6,583 nt of DNA from Clostridiales bacterium (GTDB lineage: Bacteria; Bacillota; Clostridia; Tissierellales; Dethiosulfatibacteraceae): positions 1-6,583 of the forward strand of contig DMAP01000404.1 in the NCBI GenBank assembly GCA_003446975.1, in the 5' to 3' direction. The stretch's first letter is position 1. Each line of letters starts with the position of its first letter. Shown here piece after piece: positions 5,383 to 6,583 of this stretch. The notes beneath the pieces are model-generated. The model did no database searches. It was given only the letters and a program-made list of their open reading frames with translations, and was not told the origin of the DNA. The translations under genes and the position numbers were made by a program.

Positions 5383-6309
5383 TTGAAGTCATATTATCTA
5401 AAACGATTGGTACCGTTGTTTATAACCATAATTCTAATTACTTCTTTAACCTTTGCAATGATGCATTCAATACCCGGTGGTCCTTTTACGAGAGAAAGAC
5501 CGGTTCCCGATGCCATATTGAGAGCGTTAAATGAGAAATACAATTTGGATGATCCTATTTTGGTGCAATACTTCAAGTATATGAAAGGTCTTGCAACCTT
5601 TGATTTGGGCCCATCTTACTCAAAAATCGGAACAACGGTCAATGAACTGATTTACGAAGGTTTCCCTGCAACAGCCAAGATTGGAGGTCTTGCAATTTTG
5701 CTTATTGTTATACTGGGCATACCTCTAGGTGTTATATCCGCATTAAAGCAGAACAAACCTATTGACTATTTTGTAATGTTTGTGGCTACAATGGGAATTA
5801 CAGTTCCTAGCTTCGTAATTGCTACAGGGATTATTTACTTCTTCGCTGGTCAATTGGGTTGGATCCCGAGTTTTGGATTGGCAACTCCAGCCAGCTATAT
5901 CGGTCCAGTAATTGCTCTCGCAGGGTACTCACTGTCATTTATTGCCAGACTCACCCGCTCCAGTATGCTGGAGGTTCTGAGGCAAGATTATATCAGAACA
6001 GCCAGGGCAAATGGTATAAGTGAGTTCACAGTCATTGCCAAACATGCCATTAAGAACGCATTGATACCGGTTGTTACTTATTTGGGACCTACTATAGCAG
6101 CCATTTTGACAGGTTCCTTCGTCATTGAAAAAATATTCGCCATCCCTGGCATCGGTCGATACTTCGTTGAGAGTGTAACCAATAGAGATTATACAACCAT
6201 TATGGGTATCACTGTCTTTTATGCCCTATTTTATCTGATCATGATTTTGTTGGTGGATATTACATATTCATTTCTAGATCCTCGCATTAAGTTGAAGGGG
6301 GAGAAGTAG
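5383..6309 (+). CDS. oppB: Oligopeptide/dipeptide ABC transporter permease, OppB/DppB type
   Basis: A complete 308-residue inner-membrane permease of the peptide/nickel ABC importer family, the usual length for OppB/DppB. Residues 1-30 contain the N-terminal cytoplasmic start and first membrane helix (YYLKRLVPLFITIILITSL), followed by the conserved PGGPF loop. The extracytoplasmic segment 35-95 includes the family pattern LNEKYNLDDPILVQYF and DLGPSY. Helices follow around 98-120, 128-155, 172-190, 225-247 and 272-297. The ATPase-docking EAA loop is seen at about 202-230 (DYIRTARANGISEFTVIAKH and on), then IEKIFAIPGIGRYFVESV. Translation starts at TTG 5383. The OppC-type gene follows after 5 nt. 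No binding protein or ATPase gene is visible; they are expected downstream. The peptide-versus-dipeptide or other substrate cannot be fixed from the permease, so the symbol is by family. Confidence 0.93.
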   Translation: MKSYYLKRLVPLFITIILITSLTFAMMHSIPGGPFTRERPVPDAILRALNEKYNLDDPILVQYFKYMKGLATFDLGPSYSKIGTTVNELIYEGFPATAKIGGLAILLIVILGIPLGVISALKQNKPIDYFVMFVATMGITVPSFVIATGIIYFFAGQLGWIPSFGLATPASYIGPVIALAGYSLSFIARLTRSSMLEVLRQDYIRTARANGISEFTVIAKHAIKNALIPVVTYLGPTIAAILTGSFVIEKIFAIPGIGRYFVESVTNRDYTTIMGITVFYALFYLIMILLVDITYSFLDPRIKLKGEK

Positions 6310-6314
6310 TTACT

Positions 6315-6583
6315 ATGGATAAAAACAAGTTTGTATTTATAGAACAGACTGGCGAGGGTAGTGAGGCTATAAGACCGAGCTTGACCTATTGGCAGGACGC
6401 TTGGAGAAGACTGAAGAAGAATAAGCTGTCCATGATTGGGATTTTTGTTGTTTTTCTCATTATCGGGTTTGGATTCGTTGGACCTTACCTGACACCATAT
6501 TCTTATTCGGATCAGGTCAATAAATATAAGAATTTACCTCCAATGCTTGATTTGTATGAAATTGACGGACATTACTTTCATCT
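6315..6583 (+). CDS. oppC: Oligopeptide/dipeptide ABC transporter permease, OppC/DppC type, N-terminal part (3' end outside window)
   Basis: The frame stays open from ATG 6315 to the window edge, giving 89 complete codons of a protein usually near 300 residues. It starts with a polar cytoplasmic tail (MDKNKFVFIEQTGEG). Then comes the typical OppC_N pattern of an amphipathic basic stretch (WQDAWRRLKKNKLSMIG, 26-42) leading into the first membrane helix (about 39-57). The extracytoplasmic GPYLTPYSYSDQ and NLPP segment follows, as in Gram-positive OppC proteins. The ribosome-binding site AAGGGGGAG (6295-6303) overlaps the end of the preceding gene and sits 11 nt before the ATG, slightly longer than usual. 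It should form a heterodimeric channel with the upstream permease. Confidence 0.9.
   Translation, partial: MDKNKFVFIEQTGEGSEAIRPSLTYWQDAWRRLKKNKLSMIGIFVVFLIIGFGFVGPYLTPYSYSDQVNKYKNLPPMLDLYEIDGHYFH

Noticed and set aside
5301..5534. A 77-codon plus-strand open frame overlapping the start of the OppB-type gene.
   Set aside because: It lacks a ribosome-binding site, runs through the leader and the permease gene in another frame, and its sequence resembles no family; the permease frame is clearly the real one.

Overview
The window looks like chromosomal DNA from a low-to-moderate GC Gram-positive bacterium, most likely an anaerobic member of the Bacillota (Clostridia-like). This rests on strong AAGGAGG-type ribosome-binding sites, extended -10 promoters (TGnTATAAT type), a T-rich intrinsic terminator, a lipobox-bearing secreted flavoprotein of the kind common in anaerobes, and Gram-positive-style opp genes. 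No species can be named from the sequence alone. All real genes are on the plus strand. No RNA gene, mobile element, CRISPR array or phage signature was seen.

Layout: (1) 2-436, the C-terminal membrane part of an MgtE-type magnesium transporter, cut by the left edge. (2) 535-2493, a self-contained unit: a strong promoter, a 605-residue lipoprotein carrying an FMN-binding domain and a fumarate-reductase-like FAD domain, and an intrinsic terminator. (3) 2510-5153, a tight three-gene operon behind an extended -10 promoter: a TIM-barrel protein of the endonuclease IV / sugar isomerase superfamily, an RmuC-family protein (11-nt overlap) and a BCP-type thiol peroxidase (1-nt gap). (4) 5154-5382, a 229-nt AT-rich intergenic region with several short perfect palindromes, a direct repeat and a promoter. 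(5) 5383-6583, the start of an oligopeptide/dipeptide ABC transporter operon: the complete OppB/DppB-type permease (TTG start) and the first 89 residues of the OppC/DppC-type permease, cut by the right edge.

The units appear to be independent: magnesium uptake, extracytoplasmic electron transfer to an unknown organic acceptor, a possible DNA-maintenance/peroxide-protection operon, and peptide uptake. The two most interesting points are these. First, the flavoprotein keeps its cofactor motifs but seems to have lost the catalytic and substrate-binding residues of true fumarate reductases. Second, the TIM-barrel gene co-transcribed with rmuC and bcp retains what looks like the full nine-residue metal-ligand set of endonuclease IV. 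I found no convincing evidence of a wholly new type of system.
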